Source: Auriscalpium vulgare (taxonomy: Eukaryota > Basidiomycota > Agaricomycetes > Russulales > Auriscalpiaceae). From it: 64,000 bases of DNA. The stretch spans positions 1,550,001-1,614,000 of the forward strand of contig JAHBBC010000002.1 of assembly GCA_019915015.1 (NCBI GenBank), given 5' to 3'. Numbering within the stretch: the first letter of the stretch is position 1; every line of letters starts with the position of its first letter. Of the stretch, positions 32,662 through 43,352 are shown one piece after another. The position numbers and the translations under genes are program-made. The notes below the pieces were generated by a model. That model did not search any database. It was given only the letters and a program-made list of their open reading frames with translations, and was not told the origin of the DNA.

Positions 32662-32679
32662 TGGAGCCCACCGCGAGGG
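32662..32679 (+). other. Gypsy-3 primer-binding site
   Basis: TGGAGCCCACCGCGAGGG starts four bases inside the LTR and begins with TGG, the complement of a tRNA CCA end. The same 18 bases occur in Gypsy-4 at 46341-46358. The tRNA species is not assigned. Confidence 0.75.
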
Positions 32680-33130
32680 TCAAGTCAGAATTCCTCCGCG
32701 ACTTCCATCCGCACCTGCTCCCTTTCGAACCTATCATCTCCGGTCGCACGCAGACAACGTACAACAAACCCATATCATCTACCCAGCCCCCCTCTCCGAC
32801 GACACAGCCGAAGAAGAGGATAGTCCGGAAGCCGCAGACGTTCCCCTCCCCTCAAGTCCGGAGCCGATCGTCCCTGTAGCCAAAGAAGAATTCTCTACCC
32901 GGTATCACGTACCAGGCGGATTTCGCACACCTTCCCCGCAGCTTCCACCTCTTCCCCCACTTTCCGATCTCACCCCGCTACACCCGAGTAATCCTCCAAC
33001 TCCACGCACACCTCCCTCGCCCTCGCCTGTTATTTCGAAACCCCTCTCGATCACCCATCTAATTCCGATCCCTCGAAATATCCCCGTACCCCCACGCAAT
33101 ATCCCAGCCCCACCAGCACCTCTCCCAATC

Positions 33131-35722
33131 ATGGCCGCAATCATTCCCATGCCCGCTCGCAAGTCGCGTACTGCACCCGTCTTCAACCCAGCAAAGCCGC
33201 GCGAAATTCGCCGCTACTGGGAAGATCTCGAGCCCGCACTCGCGCAAGCTGGTATCACCGGAAATCGGGAGAAGAAGGACTGGTCCAAATTCTACGTCCC
33301 CTCGGGCGAGGCCGACATGTTTGACTCGATGCCAGAGTTTACGGGCAACAACACGTATGAGGAATTCAAGACCGCAGTTGGCAAACTGTATCCAGGAGCC
33401 GAAGAAGACCGAGCGTACACATTAGCGGACCTGGAGTCACTGGTCCTGAAGACGCGCACCAAGACAGACCTGACGTTGGACGACTTTGCCGTATACCACC
33501 GCGAATACCTGACCATATCCGGGTTTCTTGTACGCAAAGGACGGCTCTCGACAATGCAACAAAATCGAGAATTCTCCCGCGGCATTCCCGACTTCGTCTG
33601 GCTCACTCTAAATCCGCGTCTGCAGATTAAGAAGCCAGATGTCGAGCCTGGCGAAGCGTATGAGATTGCCGATGTTCACCAAGCCGGGAAATTCGTCCTC
33701 GCCTCGGCCACCGACACCTTTCGAAATGTCGGTCACGTAGCTGCGGTCAACATACCCATCCCCACCGTCCGAATCACCTCTCCCACGCCTCCGCCGAGCA
33801 TCAAAACCGAGGATATCCTTGCGCAACTAGTCCGCACCCTCATGCAGGGTGGCAATTTACCAAGCGTCACTTCCACTCCCACCAGCGCGGCACCTGTTGC
33901 AAAGGCCTTAGCAACTCCCGCAGCTACTACAGCAGCAGATGATGCCAAGTCCGCCGCTATGACCCGCCTAGCCGGCCGGTGTCTTTATTGCGGATCGTCG
34001 GACCATCGCATCAGCGCGTGCACCATTGTGGAAGAAGACATACGCACCGGAGTTGTCGTTCGCAATGGAGAAGGAAGGGTCACGCTCGCCAATGGTTCCT
34101 ACGTCCCCCGCACAATTTCGGGTGACTTCCTGCGCGATCGCGTGCAGGAATGGTACAGGCGCAATCCTAGCGTCAAACCAGTTGCCCAGTTGATGATCGA
34201 AACGAGCACCACCCGAAACCCCAACATCCTCGAATTATCCAAGGTCGATCGGATTCAATTCCTAGAGGAGGAGCCAGGGCTCGAGTACAGCGAAGTACCA
34301 CGCACGGAAGGAGCGCGAAAAGCAGATCGCCGCCTCCTTGAAGTGCAGCAGTGGTTAGACAACCCCACTCGCCCCAGCAATATTTCCGACACCGCCTTTG
34401 GCACCTTCGTCCGCTACGCCACACGCTTCTTTCTCGACGAAAATCGACTCTGGAGAAGATCTGGAGACGGTGCACACAAACTCATTCCCCATCCCAATCG
34501 CCGCATTGCTATCCTCACCGACTGCCATGACAAAGTCGGCCACCGTGGAGTATTCGCTACCCGCTCTCTCATCGGGGAACGCTTCTGGTGGCCCTCCTAT
34601 GAAGCCGACGCAATGTGGTATGTCCGGACATGCATCGTCTGCCAACATCGCCAAAAGCTACAGATCTTAATGCCGCCCATCGTCGCAATGCCCGCCTCAT
34701 TATTCGCCAAAGTCTACGTCGACACTATGTTTATGCCCGCGTCAAATGGCTACCGCTACATCGTCCAAGGCCGTTGCTCTCTTACGGCCTGGCCCGAATT
34801 TCGACTACTCAAGAAGGAGAACTCTGCACAAATCGCCGATTTTGTGTATGAGAATATCCTCAGCCGATGGAACTCACTATGCGAAATAGTCACGGACAAC
34901 GGAGGACCTTTCGTCAAAGCGCTGGTCCAGCTAGAGAAGAAATATCACATCCGTCACATTCGAATCAGCGGCTACAACTCACGCGCCAACGGCATCGTGG
35001 AACGCTCGCATTACGACGTACGGCAAGCACTCGTCAAAGCAGCGGACGGAGACCAGACTCAATGGGCACACCATGCTTATTCCGTATTCTGGTCCGACCG
35101 CATCACTACGCGCAAGCGTATGGGATGCTCGCCTTACTTTGCAGTCACCGGATGCCACCCGCTCATTCCACTCGATATTTCGGAAGCCACGTATCTCCAG
35201 CCGCCGCCCACCTCCATTCTCTCCACGACGGACTTAATTGTCCGACGCGCCGTCGCACTCCAGAAAAGATTCGAGCAGCTCTCCCGCCTACGATCCAACG
35301 TCTACGCCACTCGCCTCGCCAACGCACAACGCTTTGAAATAGAACACGCGCATACAATCAAGAATTACGACTTCAAACGCGGAATCCTAGTGCTCATGCG
35401 GCATACCGCGATAGAGAAATCCCTTAACCGCAAGATGCGTCCCCGCTACCTCGGACCACTTGTAGTGATTTCCCGCAACCGCGGTGGAGCCTACATCCTC
35501 GCAGAACTCGACGGTTCCGTGCTAGACCGACCCATCGCCGCATTCCGAGTCATTCCGTATTTCGCACGCCGTGAACCTATTCCCATCGACTTATCCCAAG
35601 TCGACATCGACACACACCGCCTCCGCGAGCTAGAAACCTCGGAGACCGCTGGAAATGACGATGAAGAAGAGCCTACCGCCTTAGACACCCAAGACGACGA
35701 CGACCAAGTAGATGACGATTAA
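33131..35722 (+). CDS. Gypsy-3 gag-integrase fusion protein, 863 residues
   Basis: Gag starts at ATG 33131, though the frame is open and conserved upstream (PGGFRTPSP, as in Gypsy-4), so a longer N-terminus is possible. The knuckle CLYCGSSDHRISAC is near residue 288. After KVDRIQFL, near residue 376, the sequence jumps to the pre-integrase region EEEPGLEYSEVPR. Integrase follows with an HHCC site (CHDKVGHRG ... CIVCQ) and D, D, E in YVDTMF, VTDNGGPF and NGIVERSH. There is no chromodomain and the tail is acidic. In Gypsy-4 these two points are separated by protease, RT and RNase H, so the fusion is an internal deletion that stayed in frame. LTR similarity shows it was mobilised recently. Confidence 0.9.
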   Translation: MAAIIPMPARKSRTAPVFNPAKPREIRRYWEDLEPALAQAGITGNREKKDWSKFYVPSGEADMFDSMPEFTGNNTYEEFKTAVGKLYPGAEEDRAYTLADLESLVLKTRTKTDLTLDDFAVYHREYLTISGFLVRKGRLSTMQQNREFSRGIPDFVWLTLNPRLQIKKPDVEPGEAYEIADVHQAGKFVLASATDTFRNVGHVAAVNIPIPTVRITSPTPPPSIKTEDILAQLVRTLMQGGNLPSVTSTPTSAAPVAKALATPAATTAADDAKSAAMTRLAGRCLYCGSSDHRISACTIVEEDIRTGVVVRNGEGRVTLANGSYVPRTISGDFLRDRVQEWYRRNPSVKPVAQLMIETSTTRNPNILELSKVDRIQFLEEEPGLEYSEVPRTEGARKADRRLLEVQQWLDNPTRPSNISDTAFGTFVRYATRFFLDENRLWRRSGDGAHKLIPHPNRRIAILTDCHDKVGHRGVFATRSLIGERFWWPSYEADAMWYVRTCIVCQHRQKLQILMPPIVAMPASLFAKVYVDTMFMPASNGYRYIVQGRCSLTAWPEFRLLKKENSAQIADFVYENILSRWNSLCEIVTDNGGPFVKALVQLEKKYHIRHIRISGYNSRANGIVERSHYDVRQALVKAADGDQTQWAHHAYSVFWSDRITTRKRMGCSPYFAVTGCHPLIPLDISEATYLQPPPTSILSTTDLIVRRAVALQKRFEQLSRLRSNVYATRLANAQRFEIEHAHTIKNYDFKRGILVLMRHTAIEKSLNRKMRPRYLGPLVVISRNRGGAYILAELDGSVLDRPIAAFRVIPYFARREPIPIDLSQVDIDTHRLRELETSETAGNDDEEEPTALDTQDDDDQVDDD

Positions 35723-35802
35723 ATACGAATTACGGACACCATCCAGAACTAGTACCACTTCCTATCCTCCCCAGCTGATACTGAATATCCCCCTTACGAT
35801 AG

Positions 35803-35890
35803 CAAGTCGCTCGTGTACATCGCTGAAGCGCAGGACTACTCAAGATAAAAGTCCTAAGTCAATGAAGGAATACTGAGACTTGAACAAAAA
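35803..35890 (+). other. Conserved non-coding block behind integrase (Gypsy-3 copy)
   Basis: AAGTCGCTCG, ATCGCTGAAGCGCAGG, ACTCAAGATAAA, ATGAAGGAATACTGAG and AACAAAA occur in the same order and spacing at 56944-57029 of Gypsy-4, while flanking DNA differs. It lies between the convergent integrase and antisense genes, which suggests a shared 3'-end or polyadenylation signal. Confidence 0.6.
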
Positions 35891-36065
35891 GAATTCGAAT
35901 TTCGACTTAGGAGTTTAGACCTCAAATTCCTCAACCGTCGTTCCGAAATAATGACACATAACGCGCAACTTAGCTCAAGCGGTTATACAACCTCCACGTG
36001 TATTTCGAGGCATTCAAGAAATTGCTATTGTACAAGACGTCAACGTTGCCACCCGATCACTTCCC

Positions 36066-39000
36066 CTACTCCCCCTGCCCATCGTACCGATTCCCATCCT
36101 CATCGAAACCCTCCGGCACTATCGACCACCAATCTCCCGCCTGGTAATACCACTCCGGATAGTTCAAGAGGCTCAGCTGCGACAGCCAAGCCGCCTCTAT
36201 CGTCAGCCAGCTCGCGTACGCCCGTGCCATCGCGGTGTGGATCTCCGAGCGCTGTTCACGGACGGATTGCCTGAGACCAGGATCAATGTCCGCGTCCTCA
36301 GGAACGCCGTTGATCGTCTCGTATTGCTCGTGGAGCATTTGCGGCGCGCCGTCAATACGCCAAGCATATGGAGACGGACCAGGAGGCATCCTGCCCTTCG
36401 GAACACCGTTCTTGACGAACCACCGCATCACCTTGGCGTGCGCATGGATCTTACGCGCATGATCTACCGTCAAAAGAGGAGTCCAGATCAATACCACCGA
36501 CAAAAAGAGGAAGACGAGCACATACCGTCTGGCACCACCCGGTTATCGTTCAGGCGTCCCTGTAGGGTAATAAGAAATAACACCGATGACTATCGGTGTG
36601 CTAGTTTCGAGGATTGACCGATAAGGATATCATTTTAAATGGGTCGGCGTAGGAGATATTTAAAATGATTCCGACGGTAAAAATGTTGTGATCCTATTGG
36701 CTACGGAAAAATCGGCTAAAATCTGATAAAATGTTGAAAAAATTCAGTCCGCGTCGGTTCCCACGGGTACGGGACGGAAATAAATCATTTAAAATGATTA
36801 CCAGTACTACGAATAGCTGCCCGTAGGGCTTGGAAAAATAGGGAATAATACTGAGAAATCGGAATATATTTGGGGGCGTCGGTGTCTAGCCGATATCTCT
36901 TCCCGCGCGTCAACATATTCCCACGGTCCCAAGAAATGCTATTTTTAATCATTTGCGCTGGTATATAATCCTTTCTGTAGGCCCTGGGAAAACCCATTGA
37001 CAACCATACAGTGCATGTATGATGGAGACTTACATGTAGTCCATATATACAAACTGCTTGAAGCCCATTCTATTCAAATGTGAGCTGGACGGAACCACAA
37101 ACCAGGAAAGTATCTGATACAGAATATCCTGCAGGCATGATCTTCTTTACCTAAGCAACCAAACTTTGTACACAGATAGCTCTCAACACTTCAAGACTTA
37201 TAGTATTTTTTTCATGACCCAAGCCCCCCCTCAATTCTTCTCAAACACAATTTCTTTAGTATCTATGCTATTGAAATAACATCGATATACATATTTGGAC
37301 TCCTTATGAATACATTTGGCATGTTCTGACTGCCATAGATGCACAGTGAAAATAACATCACTGTCTACCACTACTTTCCCCATTTACCATCTTCTCCTTT
37401 GAAGCCTCAGGTAAGCTGCATTCTATATATATATTCATTATTTATATGTTTTGGCCCAAAAGAATGGAGTGTGCTTAATAGCTCCCCAAGACTTGGTCAA
37501 TAAAATTCCCAAATATTTCAGAGTACTCACAGACCATGCCCCACCCACTGCTATAAGTATTGAATTCCTTCAAGGATTTGGTAGATAGTACTGTACTTCT
37601 ACTCTGATACAGCCCATACTACTATCCTTGTCCCAGATGCATGTGCAATAGCAAATGGTCCTTTCTTTTTCCACTGAATCTTGACTTGTGATATCAGCTT
37701 GGTTGAGCATAAGCCTATGATAACTGAGAATAGGGCCATTCATATATACATATGTGTACAAGCATGGGACCATTCTATATCTTAGAGGGTATGTCAGAGT
37801 GGAAGTACAGTACCATCTACAAAATCTTTGTAGGATTCCAATACTTATAGCAGTGGGTTGGGCATGGTATGAGAGTGCTCCGAAATATTTGGGGATTATA
37901 TTGACCAAATCCTGGAAAGCAATAGTATTAGGCCCACTCCATTCTTTTGGGCCAAAATATATAAATAATGAATATATGTGCAGTCTACCAATGGCTTCAG
38001 CATGGTAAATCTAGAAAGTAATGATAGAGACTAGTTGTACTTTGACTGGGCATCTACAGCAGTCAGACCATGCCAAATGTATTCAAAAGTAGTCCAGATA
38101 TGTATATCAATACTATTTCAACAGCGTAAATACTAAAGAAATTGTGTTTGAGAAGAATTGAGGGGGGCTTGGGTCATAGAAAAAATACTATAAGTCTTGA
38201 AGTGTTGAGAGCTATCTGTGTACAAAGTTTGGTTGCTTAGGTAAAGAAGATCATGCCTGCAGGATATTCTGTATCAGATACTTTCCTGGTTTGTGGTTCC
38301 GTCCAGCTCACATTTGAATAGAATGGGCTTCAAGCAGTTTGTATATATGGACTACATGTAAGTCTCCATCATACATGCACTGTATGGTTGTCAATGGGTT
38401 TTCCCAGGGCCTACAGAAAGGATTATATACCAGCGCAAATGATTAAAAATAGCATTTCTTGGGACCGTGGGAATATGTTGACGCGTGGGAAGAGATATCG
38501 GCTAGACACCGACGCCCCCAAATATATTCCGATTTCTCAGTATTATTCCCTATTTTTCCAAGCCCTACGGGCAGCTATTCGTAGTACTGGTAATCATTTT
38601 AAATGATTTATTTCCGTCCCGTACCCGTGGGAACCGACGCGGACTGAATTTTTTCAACATTTTATCAGATTTTAGCCGATTTTTCCGTAGCCAATAGGAT
38701 CACAACATTTTTACCGTCGGAATCATTTTAAATATCTCCTACGCCGACCCATTTAAAATGATATCCTTATCGGTCAATCCTCGAAACTAGCACACCGATG
38801 GTCATCGGTCTTATTTCTTATTATACTACAGGGACTGGTGTATCGTTGGCGTCCGGCACCTGCGGCGCAACATTGGCCACAGGCGCGGCCGCGACTGCCA
38901 CCGGCTCCCGCGGAATCAAGTCCTCGCTCTTCAAGCTAGCGGGAGCCGAAGAGACCTCGCGCCCCAGAGTAGAGGGCCCCGCGATGTCCGCCACGATTTC

Positions 39001-40600
39001 GATATCGTCCGAACTGGCGGCGCGGTGTTCTAGAACCAAGACCGGAGGAGTTGAGCGCGGCTCAGACAAGAAGAGCGGCGTATGCCCACCCTGGATTGTC
39101 GCCTGCGTCTGCGAGAGCGGCCCCGAGTCCTCCACGATTTCGACCATTTGAATATCGGGTTCCACAGTCAACGCTACCTCGGGAACAGGAGCCTGGCGCG
39201 ACGGCCCGCTTTCCGAGCGCTCCGGCTCAGCGCGACCTAAGAAGAAATCAACGTCAATACCGAAATACACATTCCCTCACGACAACGCCACGTACCTTTC
39301 CTTTTGCCCGCCCCAGGAGGCTTCGAACGAATCACCACGGACATCATCGCCTTCACCTTTTTAGCAGGTGGCGGAGCGATGACCGCCTCCTCCGCGGCCC
39401 GACGCGCTTCGATCTCAGGCAGGAACTCCGCGATGACGGTCGATTTCTTGTCGAAATCGGCACCACGACCCAAATTATCTATTCCAACCGACACATTCAA
39501 TATCGCAACCCACGCAGATCAAAAAGGAGGACTTACTCGTCGTGTTCCGGCCCTGCCACTTGCACGGCTGCTTGTCCTTCCGGCACCGCGGACAATCCAC
39601 CGAAATACGCGGCTTGTCAAGGGTCCGCGAAGGCGAACAAAGTTCCGCCCGATCGTCCGAGAGGCGACACGCGTCGCAAACCTATACCCAGCTCGAAATC
39701 AGCGCTCAAGGCTTCCACTCCCCATCGAAATACCGACTCACCGCCGGATACCAATTCCCCTTCGTATCGTACCAAGCCGAGAGCCCGTTGTTCAAATCCT
39801 CGAGGATATCGTCCGCCTGCTTGCCTTGGATGTACCGCCACTCCGCTTTGGTCAGCTTCCGCAGCTTCTCGACGAGCGTCGGAGGCTTGGCAGCCGCCTT
39901 CGCCTTGCCCTTGCCTTTCGAAATAGCGGGGGGCGGCGGAGACGATTCACGACTCTCAGGACGGAGCCTAGCCTTACCCTTGCCCTTCGAAATTGGACGA
40001 GGTGGCGGCGACGACTCGACGACCTCCGAGAGCTCGTCCTCACCCTCGTTACCCTCGTCTCCGGCCTCCGACACGATCTCAGGCAGAGTCTCGACCGGCG
40101 GCAGCAAGAAAGCGTCCTCCACAGGCGCGATCACGCTAGGTCCCGCCACCGGAGACGCAGCCGCGTCGACAGGATCCCCCGCAGCAGCAAAGAACGCGTC
40201 TACCGAGGCATCGAAATTGTCCTACAACAGCGTTAGGAACGCCAGTCAAGCAGCACGACAACGAAGACATACCTGGTCCATTTCGGGCACGACCGTAATA
40301 TAGCCGAAGGACTTGGCCTTCCAAGTCTCTTCTCCGTGTTGCCAGGCGATCTCCTTGAACTCCTGGACGAACTCTTGAGTTCGTGTAGCGCCGTCCGGAA
40401 ACTTATGCGTCTGGGCCTGTCGATCAAGAAGCATCAATCATCAAAGAAGACAAACGATCAAAAGAAGCACTTACCAACGCTTGGGCGACACGCAGGCACC
40501 AGTTCAACTTGTCAGCTGAGCTGGCCGCAGGATCGAACTCGTTGAGACGCTTGCGGATGACGGCCAAGCAGGATGCAATAGGAACAGGAAGGTCGGACAT
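36066..40600 (-). CDS. Gypsy-3 antisense gene: spliced, cysteine-rich accessory protein (interrupted by FB1)
   Basis: Leftward gene inside the rightward element. Exon 1 is 40475-40600 (MSDLPVPIASC ... LRVAQAL) and exon 2 is 40273-40415 (AQTHKFPDGATRTQEF). Then come an acidic exon with two SKGKGKA stretches, a WYDTKGNWYPAVS segment, and a Cys cluster CDACR ... VDCPRCRKDKQPCKW near 39550-39660. A TPLFLSEPRS region follows near 39080, and a last exon 36066-36464 rich in Trp and Tyr (NYPEWYYQAGDWW). Several introns have GTAAGT or GTATGT donors. FB1 splits one exon at a TA; without FB1 the frame reads through (DTPVPVQGRLND). Gypsy-4 carries a gene with the same order of parts. The function is unknown; the Cys cluster suggests metal and possibly nucleic-acid binding. 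Confidence 0.7.
36565..38826. mobile_element. FB1: 2.26-kb palindromic (fold-back) element, TA target duplication
   Basis: The whole element is an imperfect palindrome centred near 37695. The ends read GGGTAATAAGAAATAAC and, on the other strand, GTATAATAAGAAATAAG. The arms are close to identical for hundreds of bases and diverge toward the centre. TA flanks it at 36563-36564 and 38827-38828, and removing it with one TA restores the host exon. The identical 72-codon ORFs on both arms are a palindrome effect. TA duplication suggests mobilisation by a Tc1/mariner-like transposase, none of which is in the window. Confidence 0.85.
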
Positions 40601-41366
40601 GTGCAGTGAGCGCCAGGGAACAAGGACAACAAGAGGGAATGCGGACCAGAATATCGCATTCCGCCTCCTTTTATGCCTTTCCGCTCGGCCGCACGTCCCT
40701 TTCTATTTCGACTACTCCCGCGCACACACCACAGGCCACGACTTCGTCGCAATTCGTTTCAACTCGAAATCCCACGCAACATCCCCGCTGTCCACGCAGC
40801 TTCCCCGCTCTCTTCGACTTCAGGAAACCATCGTCGCCTTTTCGATCCTATTTCCAACGGCCCCAGACCACCGCCTCATGTCAAACTCAATCATGACGTC
40901 ATCATTTCGTTTCAAGCATTTCGAGTCCCCCACGCAACACTTGCACTCCCACGACATTTGCCGACCTAGGCGTACCACATTCCGACACAACTTCCTTCGC
41001 CTCCGGCAAACCCCGCTATTGGCTCCCACACTTTCGAAAAGTCTTAGAGACTTGCAACAAAAATATCCGACGCTTCAACAATTCCTCCGCCGCAACACAT
41101 CCTTCGAAAAGGAAAAGAAGCCCTCGACGCAAGTATCTTATGGACCTGACACGCGACCACATCGCACATCTCGCATCAACGCCCAGAACACGACGCCAAC
41201 ACGCGCCCATCCCTTTTCGTAATACGCCACGCACATCTTCCTTCATTGCCGAAGCTCGGCATGGTCGGAGGCGGTTCAGTATGCCATCATGTACAACCTG
41301 GCGCCGACGGCTTTCGTATTCCCTCCCACCCGCGTATTCCTTTCGAGGCGTCACTCCCTCTACATG
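40601..41366. other. Gypsy-3 region upstream of the antisense gene
   Basis: GC-rich and pyrimidine-rich DNA expected to hold the antisense promoter. A rightward open frame at 40509-41222 has low-complexity Ser/Pro/Arg composition and overlaps exon 1 of the antisense gene, so it is not called. Confidence 0.5.
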
Positions 41367-41403
41367 CTGACCGAGGACGGTCAGTATTTCAATAAGGAGG
41401 AGG
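41367..41403 (+). other. Gypsy-3 hairpin and polypurine tract
   Basis: CTGACCGAGGACGGTCAG (41367-41384) is an inverted repeat, followed by AATAAGGAGGAGG against the 3' LTR. Gypsy-4 has CTGACCGTGGACGGTCAG at 59733-59750 and GTGAGGAGGAGG before its 3' LTR. Confidence 0.75.
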
Positions 41404-42851
41404 TGATACGCCTGCCCAGCCGTCTAGCGGAGAAACACCCGAATTTTGGCATTTTCGGCATCTTCCGAAATCACGTGACCTCGGCCTGCCGGCCTCGGTC
41501 CGCACCATCAGGTTTCACTACCACCCCGCAGCGTCTATCGAAAGCGCCCCAAACGCACTCGAAATAGCCTACACGCCCCACCAAGCGCCCCGAGCCACAC
41601 ACCACAATCCTACGGCCCCGCACAACAAGTCACCCAGCGGCTATCTGACTCGGAGCCACACGCCACAATCCTTCCCCGCTGTGATGCGCCGCTGTCAATC
41701 ATACTTCCCTTCTGCGTTCCCCGATTTCTCGATATTCCCCACATCTCGATCCACGATACGGTCCCGCCTACGTTAATCCACAGCCGTCCGAGATAGGCAG
41801 GAGCGCTACACAACGAGCCAAGACCGCCCGTCGTACGTCCCTCCCTTCAATTTACACTCGGAATACATCGGATACCCCGCTCGACTTTACGATACACCAC
41901 CAGCGCCTTACGATATAAGCGCTAGCGCGCATTACGCACTTCGCCCCCTAGCGGCGATCGTAAGTCGGAACTAAACCTAAATCCGTCCGTAATTCAACGA
42001 TCCTCTCTTGCCACATCCCTCGTATACTCACTCCCCCGCGTCCACTTCGTACACCCCGTGATATCTGACCCACGTCTACCGCGTTTTAGATCGTATTTGT
42101 CTTCACTATGTCACGTCCGTACGATACGGATTTCTGACTCGCTTGTCGTACAAATAGTTCTGAGTCGCTAGACAGACGGAATAACAAGTTACTATTCCCC
42201 CTCGTACTCAGGATCTCGAAAGAGCACCTGAAGTGGTCTGACTTCACCACAACCCGTCGCTCTAGTTCTTAGACGCACGAAACTTCGACACCAATACCAC
42301 GCCGCAATATCAATACGAATACCAATACCGCGACCCTCGACAAATCCCCTCTTGCCCTTCGAAATCTCCCTACGCCTCGCTACTCTCCCCCTCGACACCC
42401 CGCACCTTCAACGCAGAGATCAGGCCTATATAAGCCCCTCTGTTCCTTCGTCACCGCCTCATACTTCGTCCCTCTCGCCCTCGATATATTCCCCTGACCA
42501 TTGCCACCGCTGCGTAATTCCCCTTCGACTCTCGAAATAGTCCTCGCGTCCCCTCCGACATTCCTAGCTTCCGTGACACATTCTTGGGAGCTCGCCCATC
42601 GCGTCTCCAGCACTGTATCATTTCGGTGATCCGTGCCGTGTCTAGCTCTCGCACTATCGTCCTCTCCCCCAGCCTCTCGCGCCCTCCGATTCAAGTCCTA
42701 GTCACTGTGTCCCACTCGTACACCGAGCAGGATTTGCCGTGCGTAGTCTCGGGACCCTGACTGCACTCCCTCAACTCGATACGTTCACTACTGCGCTCTG
42801 AGGATTGGACATCAATATATATCCGCCTCACTACCAGTTGGACGCCCATCA
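41404..42851 (+). repeat. Gypsy-3 3' LTR
   Basis: Same length as the 5' LTR. TCACGTGACC at 41471-41480 and TATATAAG at 42427-42434. Confidence 0.93.
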
Positions 42852-42855
42852 CCGT

Positions 42856-43352
42856 CAACTACGGAGGAACAGCCCGATAGAAGCCCGTACCTTAACCAAG
42901 TACTAGCCGCCAACTTGCGTGTTGGTGGGGCAGAAATGTATGTCCTGTTTGACAGTGGAAGCACCACAAACGGGATTACCCATGAGGCCGCACATGTGGC
43001 CAAGCTAGATGTTTTCCAGCTCAAGGAACCCATGACACTCCAGTTAGGATGTGTGGGCAGCCGCTCGAAGGTGAATTTCGGCGCGCGATCCGCGGTCACC
43101 GTCGACGGTAAAACCCTGCCCTGCTTCCTGGACATCGTCAACATTGAACATTATGATGTTATACTGGGGACTCCCTTCCTGAAAGAATACCGGGCAACGC
43201 TTGATTTCGATCGCCACATAGTTCAACTGGGGGATGTGATAATACCTGCTCTATCGATATCTGAAGAAAAGGTGTTGTTAAAATGCCGCGGCCGGCCAGC
43301 CTATGTCAGCGCACCCGTACAGTTGAACGCCCTGGCAACGGGGACTGAATGA
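42856..43352 (+). CDS. Gypsy-2 protease segment, ending at an in-frame TGA
   Basis: Continues the gag frame after Gypsy-3. The aspartic protease shows MYVLFDSGSTTNGIT and HYDVILGTPFLKEY. It ends ...ATGTE then TGA at 43350-43352, the same relative place as the Gypsy-1 TGA, with pol continuing in phase. Confidence 0.85.

Larger units (their letters stand above)
31210..42851 (+). mobile_element. Gypsy-3: LTR retrotransposon with gag-integrase ORF and an antisense gene
   Basis: 11,642 bases including FB1. LTRs are 1448 bases, TG...CA, about six differences by eye. The target duplication is CCGT (4 bases). Order: LTR, primer-binding site, gag fused to integrase (33131-35722), conserved intergenic block, spliced antisense gene (40600-36066) holding FB1, hairpin, purine tract, LTR. 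Protease, RT and RNase H are absent, so the element depends on a partner such as an intact relative of Gypsy-4. Confidence 0.93.

Noticed and set aside
36785..38606. Two identical 72-codon ORFs on opposite strands (36785-37003 and 38388-38606).
   Set aside because: They are the two arms of the FB1 palindrome, with no domain; identity follows from the inverted repeat.
38821..38828. Extending FB1 to GTCCCTGTAG...CTACAGGGAC as terminal repeats.
   Set aside because: With TA as target duplication those flanks belong to the host exon, which then reads through in frame; the symmetry of GTCCCTGTACAGGGAC is a palindromic target site.
40509..41222. Rightward 237-codon ORF in Gypsy-3.
   Set aside because: Low-complexity composition; it overlaps exon 1 of the better-supported antisense gene and has no counterpart recognised in Gypsy-4.
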